This document shows, piece by piece, positions 16,609-24,645 of a DNA stretch of 64,000 nucleotides. The position numbers were made by a program, and so were the translations under genes. The DNA is from Deltaproteobacteria bacterium (GTDB lineage: Bacteria; Myxococcota; Myxococcia; SLRQ01). The notes under the pieces are model-generated. The model saw nothing but the letters and a program-made list of their open reading frames with translations. It was not told where the DNA came from and searched no databases. Each line of letters opens with the position of its first letter. Position 1 is the stretch's first letter. The stretch spans positions 186,001-250,000 of the forward strand of contig JARGFU010000003.1 in the NCBI GenBank assembly GCA_029210625.1. Reading direction: 5' to 3'.

Positions 16609-17466
16609 GTGGACCAGAACCTGTCCCATCCCTTCGAGCGCAGCGGGCTCGCCGCCCTCTCGGATCTCGAGACCCCCGCCTGGCGGGAGGTGCTCGCAGA
16701 GCTCGAGCGGCAGCAGGAGGCCTTTCTGGAGCGGGAGTCCTCGTTCCGGAGCCCGGACTACCGGTGGCCGCGGGATTCGCTCCACACCTGGAGCCGGGTC
16801 TGGGAGTACCCCTACGCCCACGCCCAGCTCCGGGCCCACCTCGTGGGCAAGGAGGGCGGGGAGCGCTCCAGGGTCGTCGATCTCGGCAGCGGCGTGACCT
16901 TCTTCCCCTTCGCCGTCGCCCGGCTCGGCTATCGGGTCTCCTGCCTCGACGTGGATCCCATCTGCGCCCGTGACCTGGAGCGCGCCGCCGCCTGCGTCGA
17001 GTCCGGACCCGGGGAGGTGGAGTTCCGCCTCATCGAGGGGGAGCGCCTCCCCTTCGATGACGAGGCGGTCGACGCGGTCTACTGCATCAGCGTGCTCGAG
17101 CACATCCCGGACTTCGAGGGCACCGTCCGGGAGATCGCCCGGATCCTCCGGCCGGGAGGGAAGCTGGTCGTGACCTTCGATCTGGACGTCCGGGGTGACT
17201 CCGAGATCGGGCTCGAGGCTCACCGGCGCCTGCTGGGGGTGCTCCTGGCTCACTTCGAGCTCCACTGGCCGGAGGTCTCCGTGCATCCGGCCGATCTGCT
17301 TCAGACCACCAACGGCCCCTATCCGCTCCCGACGACGCCTCCGCTGCAGCACCTTCGAGGCTTCGTGAAGCAGCGGATCGTGAAGCCGCTGCTGCGGATG
17401 AAGCCGAGGCGCTACCTGCCGCCGCACCTGGCCGTTCAGGGGCTGACCCTGCGCCGGCGCTCCTAG
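16609..17466 (+). CDS. Class I SAM-dependent methyltransferase
   Basis: A 285-residue methyltransferase with a Methyltransf_11-like core: motif I RVVDLGSGVTFFP near residues 89-101, SCLDVDPICARDLE, the acidic RLPFDDEAVDAVYCISVLEHIPD motif IV region, and ILRPGGKLVVTFDLDV. The start GTG 16609 is selected because GGGGAGGA lies eight bases upstream; the longer frame from ATG 16558 would bury this site. Position inside the polysaccharide locus suggests sugar O- or N-methylation, by inference. The stop codon shares CTAG with the convergent glycosyltransferase. Confidence 0.82.
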   Translation: MDQNLSHPFERSGLAALSDLETPAWREVLAELERQQEAFLERESSFRSPDYRWPRDSLHTWSRVWEYPYAHAQLRAHLVGKEGGERSRVVDLGSGVTFFPFAVARLGYRVSCLDVDPICARDLERAAACVESGPGEVEFRLIEGERLPFDDEAVDAVYCISVLEHIPDFEGTVREIARILRPGGKLVVTFDLDVRGDSEIGLEAHRRLLGVLLAHFELHWPEVSVHPADLLQTTNGPYPLPTTPPLQHLRGFVKQRIVKPLLRMKPRRYLPPHLAVQGLTLRRRS

Positions 17467-18563
17467 CCGCGGGCTGCACTCTCGAGGAGCCCCAGCTCCC
17501 GGGTCGCGACGACCTCCTGGCTGCACTGGCGCTCCATCCGCAGCCGGGCGGCACGAGACATCTCCAGGTAGCGTGCTGGATCCGAGACCAGCTTCCTGAC
17601 CCCTGCGGCGATGGCCTCCGGGCTCTCGGGCTGGACCAGGAAGCCCTCGACTCCGTCATCGACGAACTCCGGGATGCCGCCCACCCGGGTCGCCACCACG
17701 GGCAGGCCGCAGGCCATCGCCTCGCACATCGCGACGCCCTGAGCCTCGACCCGGCTCGGTGCGACGAAGAAGCCGTAGCGCGAGAAGAGCTCTGGCATCT
17801 CCCGGTGGGGATGGCCCCGGGTGATCAGGCTGGCGTTCGCGCCCGTGCTGCGAAGCAGCGCCTGGAACTCCGCCGCCATCGCCCCCTGCCCGTAGATGTC
17901 CAGGGAGGCCTCCTCGAGGCCGGCGAAGGCCCGGATGGCCAGGTCGATCCCGTACTTGGTGCTGTTCAGGCTCCGCGTGGTGACGCCTCGGGTGCGCCTC
18001 GCCGCGTCGAGGCGGTAGGCGAAGAGGTCGGTGTCGACCGGGTTCGGGATGACCTCGGCGTTCGAGTAGCGGCGAAGGGTGTGGCGCTCGGCGACCTCCT
18101 GCATCCAGCGCGAGACGAACACGACCCGATGCTGGGTCGGGAGGAACCGGCGGACCGTACCCAGCTGGAGCGAGAGCCGGGGAACGAGCTTCACCCACTT
18201 CATCGCCCGCTCTCGCCGGGTCCTTCCGAAGGAGACGCTGCGCAGGCTGATCATCGCCTCGTGACCGTGGATCCAGGAGACCATGGGCCGATCGATCGAT
18301 CGGGCCACCGGGATGGTGCGGAAGTTCGGGGCGTGCAGGGCGAGGACCTCGGGGTGGAAGTCCCGCAGCGCGCGCTGGAGGGTCGCCCGGCGCCCGGTGG
18401 AGACCGGGATCCCGTCGAGGGTGTAGGTGGCGTCTTCGCCGAGGGCGAAGGCCCCGACCTCCTGGCCACGATCGCCGTAGAGCCGCGCCCTGGCGTGGAC
18501 GAAGGCGTAGTTGTAGGGCTTCTCCTCGGAGGGATACCCGGGACTGATGAGGGCAATTCGCAT
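17463..18563 (-). CDS. Glycosyltransferase family 4
   Basis: A 366-residue GT-B retaining glycosyltransferase. N-terminal MRIALISPGYPSEEK; the nucleotide-sugar site is at the C-terminal half with the EX7E motif EAQGVAMCE followed by AMACGLPVVATRVGGIPEFV; NPVDTDLFAY marks the domain linker near residue 180. It likely adds a later sugar of the repeat unit in the cytoplasm. The final helix has the usual cross-over back to the N-domain. It ends 4 bases into the methyltransferase gene; its start faces lptG's end four bases away. Confidence 0.9.
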   Translation of the reverse strand: MRIALISPGYPSEEKPYNYAFVHARARLYGDRGQEVGAFALGEDATYTLDGIPVSTGRRATLQRALRDFHPEVLALHAPNFRTIPVARSIDRPMVSWIHGHEAMISLRSVSFGRTRRERAMKWVKLVPRLSLQLGTVRRFLPTQHRVVFVSRWMQEVAERHTLRRYSNAEVIPNPVDTDLFAYRLDAARRTRGVTTRSLNSTKYGIDLAIRAFAGLEEASLDIYGQGAMAAEFQALLRSTGANASLITRGHPHREMPELFSRYGFFVAPSRVEAQGVAMCEAMACGLPVVATRVGGIPEFVDDGVEGFLVQPESPEAIAAGVRKLVSDPARYLEMSRAARLRMERQCSQEVVATRELGLLESAARG

Positions 18564-18567
18564 AGGG

Positions 18568-19644
18568 CTAGCGTCGGCGGAAGCCGAAGAGGGCGGCGCC
18601 GAGGGCGGCGGGGAGCAGGACGGGTAACCAGGCGGTCAGGGCCGGGGAGAGCATCCCCGCCAGGCCCATGGCCCGCAGGGTGGCGAGCAGGGTCCAGCCG
18701 CCCACCGCGATGACGACGCTCCAGCCCGCCGCCTCGACCTGGGAGGTCGGGGTGCGGGGTCCGAGGCCGAGCCCGAGGGCCAGCAGCGAGAGGCCGAAGG
18801 TGAGCATGGGCCGGGCGCTGCGGTCGTGGCGCTCGAGCCGCAGGGGGAGGGTGGGGCGCCCCTGCGCCTCGCGGTAGGCGATCGCGCGATCGAGATCGGC
18901 GACGCTCAGCTCCGAGGGCTGGCCGGGCACGCCCTGGAAGTGGTCGGGGCCGGGGCCGATGGGGAAGCCGCCCTCCTCGGCCTCGAGCAGCTCCGGCCTC
19001 GCGGGGTCGAGCTTCCAGACCCGGGCCCCGGTGGCCACCCAGGCGCCGTCGACGTGGCGCAGCCGATCGGCGCGGGCCAGGCGGGTGAGGCGCCCGTCGC
19101 TCGCGTCGTAGCGCGCGACCTCCTCGAGGTGGCGCCCCTCGGCCTTCACGCTCTGCACCTCGTAGATCTCCCCCCCGCTCCCCTTGAAGAAGGTGCGGGG
19201 CTTGTGGAAGAGGGTCCAGGTCCAGGTCCAGCGGCCCAGGGTGCGGGTCTCGAGCTGCACCACCGCCTGCTGGCCGGTCGGCGCGAGGTCCCGGGCGAGG
19301 AGGATACCGCCGCCCGAGACGAGGAGCGCGAGCACCAGGGCCGGCGCGGCGATCCGCCAGGGCGGCGAGCCGGCGGCCTCCAGCGCCAGGAGCTCCCGGC
19401 TGCGCTCGAGGTCGGCCAGGGTGAGCAGGAGGCCCAGGAGGGTGGCGATGGGCAGACCCTGCAGGATGATCCCCGGCAGCTTGTGGCCGTAGATCGTGAG
19501 GGTGAGGGCGAGGGCGTCGTCCCGGCCCAGGATCGACGAGGCCAGCTCGGCGAAGTCGCCCACCGCCAGGAGCGCGACCACCGCCAGGAGGGAGAGGGCC
19601 ACCCGGGAGAGGAAGCCGGAGAAGAGGTGGCGGAAGGTGATCAC
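18568..19644 (-). CDS. lptG: LPS export ABC transporter permease LptG
   Basis: Inner-membrane half-permease of the LptB2FG machine that extracts lipopolysaccharide and feeds it to the LptC-LptA bridge. 358 residues: three N-terminal helices, a jellyroll-like periplasmic region at about 135-260, and three C-terminal helices, the YjgP/YjgQ family layout. ITFRHLFSGFLSRVALSLLAV at the start is typical. The start is GTG 19644, overlapping the LptF stop by GTGA; a longer frame upstream only reads through lptF in another frame. LptF and LptG look alike, but gene order and the second position favour LptG. Confidence 0.85.
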   Translation of the reverse strand: MITFRHLFSGFLSRVALSLLAVVALLAVGDFAELASSILGRDDALALTLTIYGHKLPGIILQGLPIATLLGLLLTLADLERSRELLALEAAGSPPWRIAAPALVLALLVSGGGILLARDLAPTGQQAVVQLETRTLGRWTWTWTLFHKPRTFFKGSGGEIYEVQSVKAEGRHLEEVARYDASDGRLTRLARADRLRHVDGAWVATGARVWKLDPARPELLEAEEGGFPIGPGPDHFQGVPGQPSELSVADLDRAIAYREAQGRPTLPLRLERHDRSARPMLTFGLSLLALGLGLGPRTPTSQVEAAGWSVVIAVGGWTLLATLRAMGLAGMLSPALTAWLPVLLPAALGAALFGFRRR

Positions 19645-20744
19645 GTCCGCTGCCTCCGGCGCAGGAGGAAGAGCCCCAGGAGGAGCAGCGCCGCGGAGGG
19701 GAGCCAGGGGGCGACCTCCACCGGCAGGGTGCCCGAGAGGGCCATGGCCTCGGTGAGGCGGCCGGCGACGAAGTAGAAGCCCAGGGCGAGGACGGCGAAG
19801 ACCACCGAGGGGCCGCGCCCGCCGCCCTGGGCCCGGGGGACGCGCAAGCCCAGGGGGAAGGCCAGGAAGGCCAGGGCGATGCAGCCGAAGGGCAGGGCGA
19901 GGCGGCGGTGATAGAGCGAGGCGGCCTTGCGCCGCTCCCCGCCCTCGCTCTGCTCGACGTGGGCTGCCAGGGCCTCCTGGCCCAGGACGTCGAGGGCGCC
20001 GATGAAGCGCACCCGGCGGGCCACCGTGCGGGTGACGTCGAGGCCCACCACGCCGGTCTGGAAGCGGGTGCGGGTGAGGCTGGCCTCCTCCCCGGCCGCC
20101 TGGGCGGCGATGGCGATCTCGCCGTCCTCCACCTCCAGGGTGAGCGTCGAGGGGGGGTGGGGCTGGAGGCGGGCGCGGCGGGCGGTGATCGTGCCGGTGC
20201 GCTCGCCCTGGCGCAGGCGGATGAGCACGTCCTCGAGGGTGCCGTCCTCGGCCCGGCCCCGGGCGTAGAGGACGGTGTCGGGCACCTCCTCGTGGATCTC
20301 CCCGGGCGCGATGCCCAGCACGAGGTTGCGCTGCACGACCTCGGCCAGCCGGTCGGCGAGGGTGCGCAGGGAGTAGGGCTCGGCCCAGAGGGTGAGCCAC
20401 GCGCAGAGGAGGGCCGCCGCGCAGGCCAGGATCAGGGGGCCTCGCCAGAGGCCGGCCGGGCTCACACCCGCCGCCTCCAGGGCCAGCACCTCGCGGTCGT
20501 CGCTCATCTTCCCCAGGCCCGAGACCACCCCCACCAGCACGGCCACCGGCAGGGTGAAGACCAGGAAGCGGGGGATGAGGAGGGCCAGGACCAGGACGAA
20601 GTCGCCGGCGGTCAGGCCCCGGCCGAAGGCCGCCTCCCCGATCCGCAGGATCTGGGTGGTGAAGAGGAGGAAGGTCGTCACCGCCAGGGTGACGAGCATG
20701 GGGATGCTCGTCTCGACGAGGGTGTGACGATCCAGGCGACGCAT
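19641..20744 (-). CDS. lptF: LPS export ABC transporter permease LptF
   Basis: Partner half-permease of LptG, 367 residues with the same three-helix, periplasmic beta-jellyroll, three-helix architecture. MRRLDRHTLVETSIPMLVTL begins the first helix; LEAAGVSPAGLWRGP is the conserved coupling-helix segment that contacts LptB; LPFGCIALAFLAFPLGLR is in the C-terminal bundle. ATG 20744 is 42 bases from the divergent YrdC gene's GTG. LptB, LptC and LptA are not in this window. A polysaccharide locus directly beside lptFG suits an organism that makes an O-antigen. Confidence 0.88.
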   Translation of the reverse strand: MRRLDRHTLVETSIPMLVTLAVTTFLLFTTQILRIGEAAFGRGLTAGDFVLVLALLIPRFLVFTLPVAVLVGVVSGLGKMSDDREVLALEAAGVSPAGLWRGPLILACAAALLCAWLTLWAEPYSLRTLADRLAEVVQRNLVLGIAPGEIHEEVPDTVLYARGRAEDGTLEDVLIRLRQGERTGTITARRARLQPHPPSTLTLEVEDGEIAIAAQAAGEEASLTRTRFQTGVVGLDVTRTVARRVRFIGALDVLGQEALAAHVEQSEGGERRKAASLYHRRLALPFGCIALAFLAFPLGLRVPRAQGGGRGPSVVFAVLALGFYFVAGRLTEAMALSGTLPVEVAPWLPSAALLLLGLFLLRRRQRT

Positions 20745-20786
20745 TGCGTGCAAAGCTACCAGGATCTGACCTACATTCCCCCACAA

Positions 20787-21431
20787 GTGATCCGGACGAT
20801 CCCAGATGCGCGGGTGCCCGCGCTGGCGCCGAACCTGGCCCGGGCCGTGCGCCGGGCCGTGGGGCACCTCGTCGCCGGGGGCGTGGTGATCGCGCCCACC
20901 GAGTCCAGCTACGGCCTCTTCGCCTCGGTGCGCAGCGCCGCGGCGGTGAAGCGGATCGTGGCGCTCAAGGACCGGATGGCGGGCCACCCGCTGCCCCTGG
21001 TGGTCGCCGGCCCCGGCGGCCTCTCGGAGGTCGCGCGGGAGCCCACCCGGCCCGAGCGGATCCTGATGCACCACTTCTGGCCCGGTCCGCTCACCCTGGT
21101 GCTGCCCGCCCTCGAGGGCGTGCCTCCGGAGATCACCGCTGGCACGGGCACCGTGGGCGTGCGCATCCCGCCGCACCCCATCGCCGCGGCCCTCTGCTCG
21201 GCGGCCGGCCCCCTCACCGCCACCAGCGCCAACCCGACCACCCTCGCGGCGGCGCGCCGGGTCGATCAGATCGATCCGGCCCTGCTCGAGCACGACGTCC
21301 TGGTGGTCGACGGCGGCGACTGCGGTGATCATCCGCCCTCCACCGTGGTGCGGGTGAGCGAGGACGAGGTGGAGATCCTGCGAGAGGGACCGATCTCCGC
21401 CTCGCAGATCTCGGCCGTCCTCGGGCGCTGA
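20787..21431 (+). CDS. YrdC/Sua5-domain protein (threonylcarbamoyl-AMP synthase family)
   Basis: A 214-residue single YrdC domain, the size of TsaC rather than of two-domain Sua5. Family enzymes make threonylcarbamoyl-AMP from Thr, bicarbonate and ATP for the t6A37 tRNA modification. Seen: [15 protein letters not shown] (usual PTxTxYGL, here ESS), the basic motif [32 protein letters not shown] and TATSAN. Only GTG codons are available near the N-terminus; GTG 20787 gives a full domain. TsaE, which acts later in the same pathway, is at 55711. A YciO-like paralogue with unknown role is the alternative. Confidence 0.8.
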   Translation: MIRTIPDARVPALAPNLARAVRRAVGHLVAGGVVIAPTESSYGLFASVRSAAAVKRIVALKDRMAGHPLPLVVAGPGGLSEVAREPTRPERILMHHFWPGPLTLVLPALEGVPPEITAGTGTVGVRIPPHPIAAALCSAAGPLTATSANPTTLAAARRVDQIDPALLEHDVLVVDGGDCGDHPPSTVVRVSEDEVEILREGPISASQISAVLGR

Positions 21432-21498
21432 AGACGGCGCGCTCGAGCGCGGGGCGGGCTGCCTAGGCGCGACCTCCCGGCGCGGCTATGGTGTGCCG

Positions 21499-22470
21499 AT
21501 GTTTCCCCGAGAGAGACCCCGTCGCCTGCGCAACAACCCCGTCCTCCGCCAGATGGTCCGCGAGACCACCCTCTCCCCGGCGGACTTCATCTACCCGCTC
21601 TTCGTGGCGCCCGGTGAGGGCCTGAAGCGCCCGGTGGGCTCCATGCCCGGCGTCTACAACTTCTCGATCGACACCCTGGTCGAGGAGTGCAAACGCGCCT
21701 GGGACCTCGGGGTCCTCTCGGTCATCCTCTTCGGCATCCCCTCGGCCAAGGACGCCGTGGGCACCGAGGGCTACGCCGACGACGGCATCGTGCAGAAGGC
21801 GATCCGCGCGCTCAAGGAGGCCCTGCCCGAGCTCTACGTCATCACCGACGTCTGCCTCTGCGAGTACACCGACCACGGCCACTGCGGCATCGTGAAGGGC
21901 GAGGAGATCCTCAACGACCCCACCGTCGAGCTGCTGGCGAAGCAGGCGGTGAGCCACGCGAAGGCCGGCGCCGACATGGTCGCCCCCTCGGACATGATGG
22001 ACGGCCGGGTGAAGGCCATCCGGGAGGCCCTCGACGCGGCGGGCTTCCGCGACACGCCCATCATGAGCTACGCGGCGAAGTACGCCAGCGCCTTCTACGG
22101 CCCCTTCCGGGACGCCGCGGACAGCGCGCCGAAGTTCGGCGACCGGCGCAGCCACCAGATGGATCCGGCCAACGCCCGCGAGGCCCTCCGGGAGATCCGC
22201 CTCGACATCGAGGAGGGCGCCGACATCGTGATGGTGAAGCCGGCGATGCCCTACCTCGACATCATCCGGCAGTGCCGGGACATGACCGATCTGCCGGTGG
22301 CGGCCTACCAGGTCTCGGGCGAGCTGGCCCTCATCGAGGCCGCGGCGGCGAACGGCTGGGTGGACCGCGAGCGGGTCATCCTGGAGAGCCTGCTCTCGAT
22401 CAAGCGCGGCGGCGCCGATCTCATCCTCACCTACTTCGCTCCGGAAGCCGCCGAGCTGCTGCGGCGTTAG
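21499..22470 (+). CDS. hemB: Delta-aminolevulinic acid dehydratase (porphobilinogen synthase)
   Basis: Condenses two 5-aminolevulinates to porphobilinogen in tetrapyrrole (haem) synthesis. 323 residues from ATG 21499 (GTG 21493 is in frame). The zinc site is intact: [14 protein letters not shown] supplies three cysteines, marking the Zn-dependent class. The two substrate lysines are in [15 protein letters not shown] and [11 protein letters not shown]. It follows the YrdC gene and precedes two small genes on the same strand. No other haem gene is nearby. Confidence 0.96.
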   Translation: MFPRERPRRLRNNPVLRQMVRETTLSPADFIYPLFVAPGEGLKRPVGSMPGVYNFSIDTLVEECKRAWDLGVLSVILFGIPSAKDAVGTEGYADDGIVQKAIRALKEALPELYVITDVCLCEYTDHGHCGIVKGEEILNDPTVELLAKQAVSHAKAGADMVAPSDMMDGRVKAIREALDAAGFRDTPIMSYAAKYASAFYGPFRDAADSAPKFGDRRSHQMDPANAREALREIRLDIEEGADIVMVKPAMPYLDIIRQCRDMTDLPVAAYQVSGELALIEAAAANGWVDRERVILESLLSIKRGGADLILTYFAPEAAELLRR

Positions 22471-22494
22471 GGTAGGGTAGAGGTACTTCAGGCG

Positions 22495-22695
22495 ATGGGC
22501 GAAGGCACCTACAAGGTCATCGAGCTGGCCACCGTCACCGACGAGGCCATCGAGGCTCGCCTCAACGAGATGACGGCGGCCGGCTGGACCCTGGACACCA
22601 TGCAGTTCGCCATGCGCGAGTCGAGCAAGCGGCCGGCGATGGCCTTCCTGATCTTCACCCGCGAGGGGCGCGATGGCGAAGAGGACGCAGGCTAG
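22495..22695 (+). CDS. DUF4177-like small protein
   Basis: A 66-residue soluble protein with the pattern YKVIEL...LNEMTAAGWTLDTMQFA, which resembles the short beta-alpha-beta DUF4177 family (Y-K-V start, then an L-N-x(5)-G-W-x-L core). No catalytic residues stand out and the family's role is not known. It begins 24 bases after hemB and overlaps the RDD gene by 23 bases, so the three are probably one operon. The family match is by eye. Confidence 0.6.
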   Translation: MGEGTYKVIELATVTDEAIEARLNEMTAAGWTLDTMQFAMRESSKRPAMAFLIFTREGRDGEEDAG

Positions 22696-23215
22696 CCCCG
22701 AGGCCGGCAAGAAGACCGGACCGCAGGGCCCCCGCTGGCCCAAGGCCGATCTGCTGCATCGGGCGGTCGCGCGCTTCGCCGACCTGGTCATCGCCATCCT
22801 CATCGGGCGCCTGGTCCCCGAGATCGGGCCGCTGATCGCCATCGCCTACATCCTGCTGGCCGACGGGCTGATGGAGGGGCAGTCGCCGGGCAAGCGCCTG
22901 GGCGGGGTGAAGGTGATCAACACCCGCACGAACCGCGCCGCTCGCTACCGGGAGAGCGCCCTACGAAACATGCCCTTCGCCCTGGTCGGGGTCTTCGCGG
23001 TCATCCCCCTCATCGGCTGGGTGCTCCTGCCCCTCGGTGGCCTCTTCGTGGCCATCTTCGAGAGCTACATGGCCTGGACCGACCGGCAGGGGCTGCGGAT
23101 CGGCGACGTCTTCGCCGACACCCAGGTCATCGACGGCTCGGTGCCCATCGAGGATGGGGTCGAGGCGAAGCCGCTGGCCACGACCTCGGTGACGGCGCCG
23201 CCCGAGCCGGCCTAG
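22673..23215 (+). CDS. RDD-family membrane protein
   Basis: A 180-residue protein with three or four hydrophobic segments and the RDD hallmarks: the Arg and Asp in HRAVARFADLVIAIL (residues 29-43), the GQSPGKRLGGVKVIN loop after helix two, and the second Asp region DRQGLRIGDVFADTQVID near the C-terminus. RDD proteins are of poorly known function; some have been linked to ion transport. It overlaps the DUF4177 gene. It converges on the orphan secreted gene across a 74-base gap holding repeat copy A. Confidence 0.8.
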   Translation: MAKRTQASPEAGKKTGPQGPRWPKADLLHRAVARFADLVIAILIGRLVPEIGPLIAIAYILLADGLMEGQSPGKRLGGVKVINTRTNRAARYRESALRNMPFALVGVFAVIPLIGWVLLPLGGLFVAIFESYMAWTDRQGLRIGDVFADTQVIDGSVPIEDGVEAKPLATTSVTAPPEPA

Positions 23216-23240
23216 GGTTCGCGAGGGCACCCCGGAGAAG

Positions 23241-23270
23241 CCGTGTACGTGCACGTGGACGTGGACGGGG
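23241..23270. repeat. CGTGNA hexamer-periodic intergenic element, copy A
   Basis: Four units (CGTGTA, CGTGCA, CGTGGA, CGTGGA) preceded by a C and GGAGAAG and closed by CGGGG. It sits between the convergent RDD and orphan secreted genes. The unit's fifth base varies while the frame is fixed, as in copies B, C and D (24606, 45310, 45435). Confidence 0.75.
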
Positions 23271-23289
23271 TCGGGCCGACCTCGGCCGG

Positions 23290-24315
23290 TCAGGGTTCGA
23301 CGATGGTCAACGAGATCTCGGGGGCGATGCGGAGGGGATCGGGGACGCCGGCGAGGCCGACCTCCAGGGACCAGGCGATGTCGATCGCCGGGCCGGTGGT
23401 CTCGGCCGTGGAGAGAATGATGATTTGTCGATGAGTGCATCCCCAGTCGGGCTGGGGGCACAAGTCGAGTGTCGTCGTCGTTGGCCGGCTGAACTCTACG
23501 GCGCCGGCAGTCGCCTCGATGGGGACGGCGATGGGGGGCAGAGGGAATCCGGGAATCCCGCTGACTCCCTCGTACTCGAGGAGAAGGGTGCGGTCCTGGC
23601 TTGCTCCAGCTTCCAGTCCGGCCCTGAGGGTGAGATCTGCCCAGATGACGATCGGGTGGGGGTCGGGCAGGCCCTCGAAGGTCACCTCGACGAGGACTCG
23701 GTCTCGCGGAAGATCGTCCTCGAGGCGGACGGTTCCTGTCGCGGTCTCGGTGATTTGCCAGGCGTCGACTGGGGACAGGGTGAACGAATAGCCTCCCTCT
23801 GGGCCCCATGAGCCATGGGTCATGAGACGGACATCGACTTCGGTCAGGAGCTCGAGAGCGACGTCCGCTGGCGCCAAGCCCCTCTCGGTGGCAGCGACGA
23901 ACAGGAGTTGCGCGCGGCACGTGGTCTGCCAGGGCTCACAGAGTCCGCTCGACCCCGCCCGGTAGGCCGAGAATCCATCGGTGCCGTCGCCCCTCGGTTC
24001 CCATTCGCTGGGAGTCATCCCCACGATCCAGAAGCTGCCCTCGAGATCGGTGAAAGGACCGGGGTGCGGTCTTCCCGAGATCTGCGCCACCACGTCGACG
24101 TTCACCCCGTGGGCGACACCCGATTCGAGGGCGGCTTCGACCTCGATCGCCTGGATCCAGCGGAGGTTCTCCGGATCGATCTTCCCCACGAGGTCGGTGC
24201 TCTCGAAATGGGAACTCCACTGAGGTGGGGTCGTGGCGACGACCGCGACAGCGGTGGCGAGCAGCGCAGATACCTCGAGCGTCCGGCGCAGGAGGAAGCG
24301 GAAGCGGTCGGTCAA
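23290..24315 (-). CDS. Orphan secreted/membrane-anchored protein, unknown function
   Basis: No family recognised. 341 residues: a basic start (MTDRFRFLLRRTLE), a hydrophobic helix at about 15-28 (SALLATAVAVVATTPP) that could be a signal peptide or anchor, then a beta-rich, acidic extracytoplasmic domain with two cysteine pairs (CEPWQTTC near 127-134; LCPQPDWGC near 285-293). Lower codon bias and a less GC-rich feel than neighbours are apparent. Direct copies of the CGTGNA element flank it (copies A and B). It is not in an operon. Real coding is likely from the continuous length and the signal-like start. Confidence 0.6.
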   Translation of the reverse strand: MTDRFRFLLRRTLEVSALLATAVAVVATTPPQWSSHFESTDLVGKIDPENLRWIQAIEVEAALESGVAHGVNVDVVAQISGRPHPGPFTDLEGSFWIVGMTPSEWEPRGDGTDGFSAYRAGSSGLCEPWQTTCRAQLLFVAATERGLAPADVALELLTEVDVRLMTHGSWGPEGGYSFTLSPVDAWQITETATGTVRLEDDLPRDRVLVEVTFEGLPDPHPIVIWADLTLRAGLEAGASQDRTLLLEYEGVSGIPGFPLPPIAVPIEATAGAVEFSRPTTTTLDLCPQPDWGCTHRQIIILSTAETTGPAIDIAWSLEVGLAGVPDPLRIAPEISLTIVEP

Positions 24316-24429
24316 ATGGGCACCCCCGGGAGGGCGAATGAGCCGCCCTCACTCGATCGAGAATAGCGGATGGGGAGGCGCTTCGGGGTGACGGGCGAGA
24401 AGTCGCGGGCTTTCGAGGGATCGAGGGAA

Positions 24430-24563
24430 CCGACACGGCTCACGGCTCACGGCTCACGCGGGTTCAAGGCGTGAAGGAGAAGGGAAAGCGGGTATCCGGT
24501 TCACATCGGTGGCCCGCTGAACACCTTGCTGAGCCGTCAGCCGTGAGCCGCGAGCCGTGTCGG
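24430..24563. repeat. Long imperfect inverted repeat built from GGCTCAC heptamers
   Basis: Left arm 24430-24458 is CCGACACGGCTCACGGCTCA and continues with one more heptamer; right arm 24537-24563 reads as its complement (GCCGTGAGCCGCGAGCCGTG then TCGG) with one or two mismatches. Arms of about 27 bases enclose about 78 bases. The arrangement resembles REP/BIME-type intergenic elements; function unknown. Confidence 0.7.
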
Positions 24564-24605
24564 ATCACCGGAGACCCTGAAAGTGAGCCGTGAACCTGGG
24601 AGAAC

Positions 24606-24640
24606 CCGTGTACGTGGACGTGTACGTGTACGTGTACGGG
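24606..24640. repeat. CGTGNA hexamer-periodic intergenic element, copy B
   Basis: Five units (CGTGTA, CGTGGA, then three CGTGTA) preceded by GGGAGAACC and closed by CGGGG. It lies five bases past the end of the ABC permease gene, in the same orientation as copies A and C. Confidence 0.75.
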
Positions 24641-24645
24641 GGGCT

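Larger units (their letters stand above)
24316..24645. other. Gene-free 330-base region with repeats
   Basis: Between the start of the orphan secreted gene and the end of the ABC permease gene. It holds the GGCTCAC inverted repeat (24430-24563), a further GTGAGCCGTGA fragment at 24583-24593, and hexamer element copy B (24606-24640). No convincing gene or promoter motif was seen in the remainder. Confidence 0.6.

Noticed and set aside
20741-20786. Sigma-54- or sigma-70-like promoter for the YrdC gene
   Set aside because: TTGCGT and TACATT are 22 bases apart, and the GG-GC spacing for sigma-54 is nine, not ten.
23241-24640. Short peptide gene for VHVHVHVHGFS in the hexamer elements
   Set aside because: The frame is open in all copies but lacks a consistent start codon, ribosome site or stop; kept only as a comment in the repeat finding.
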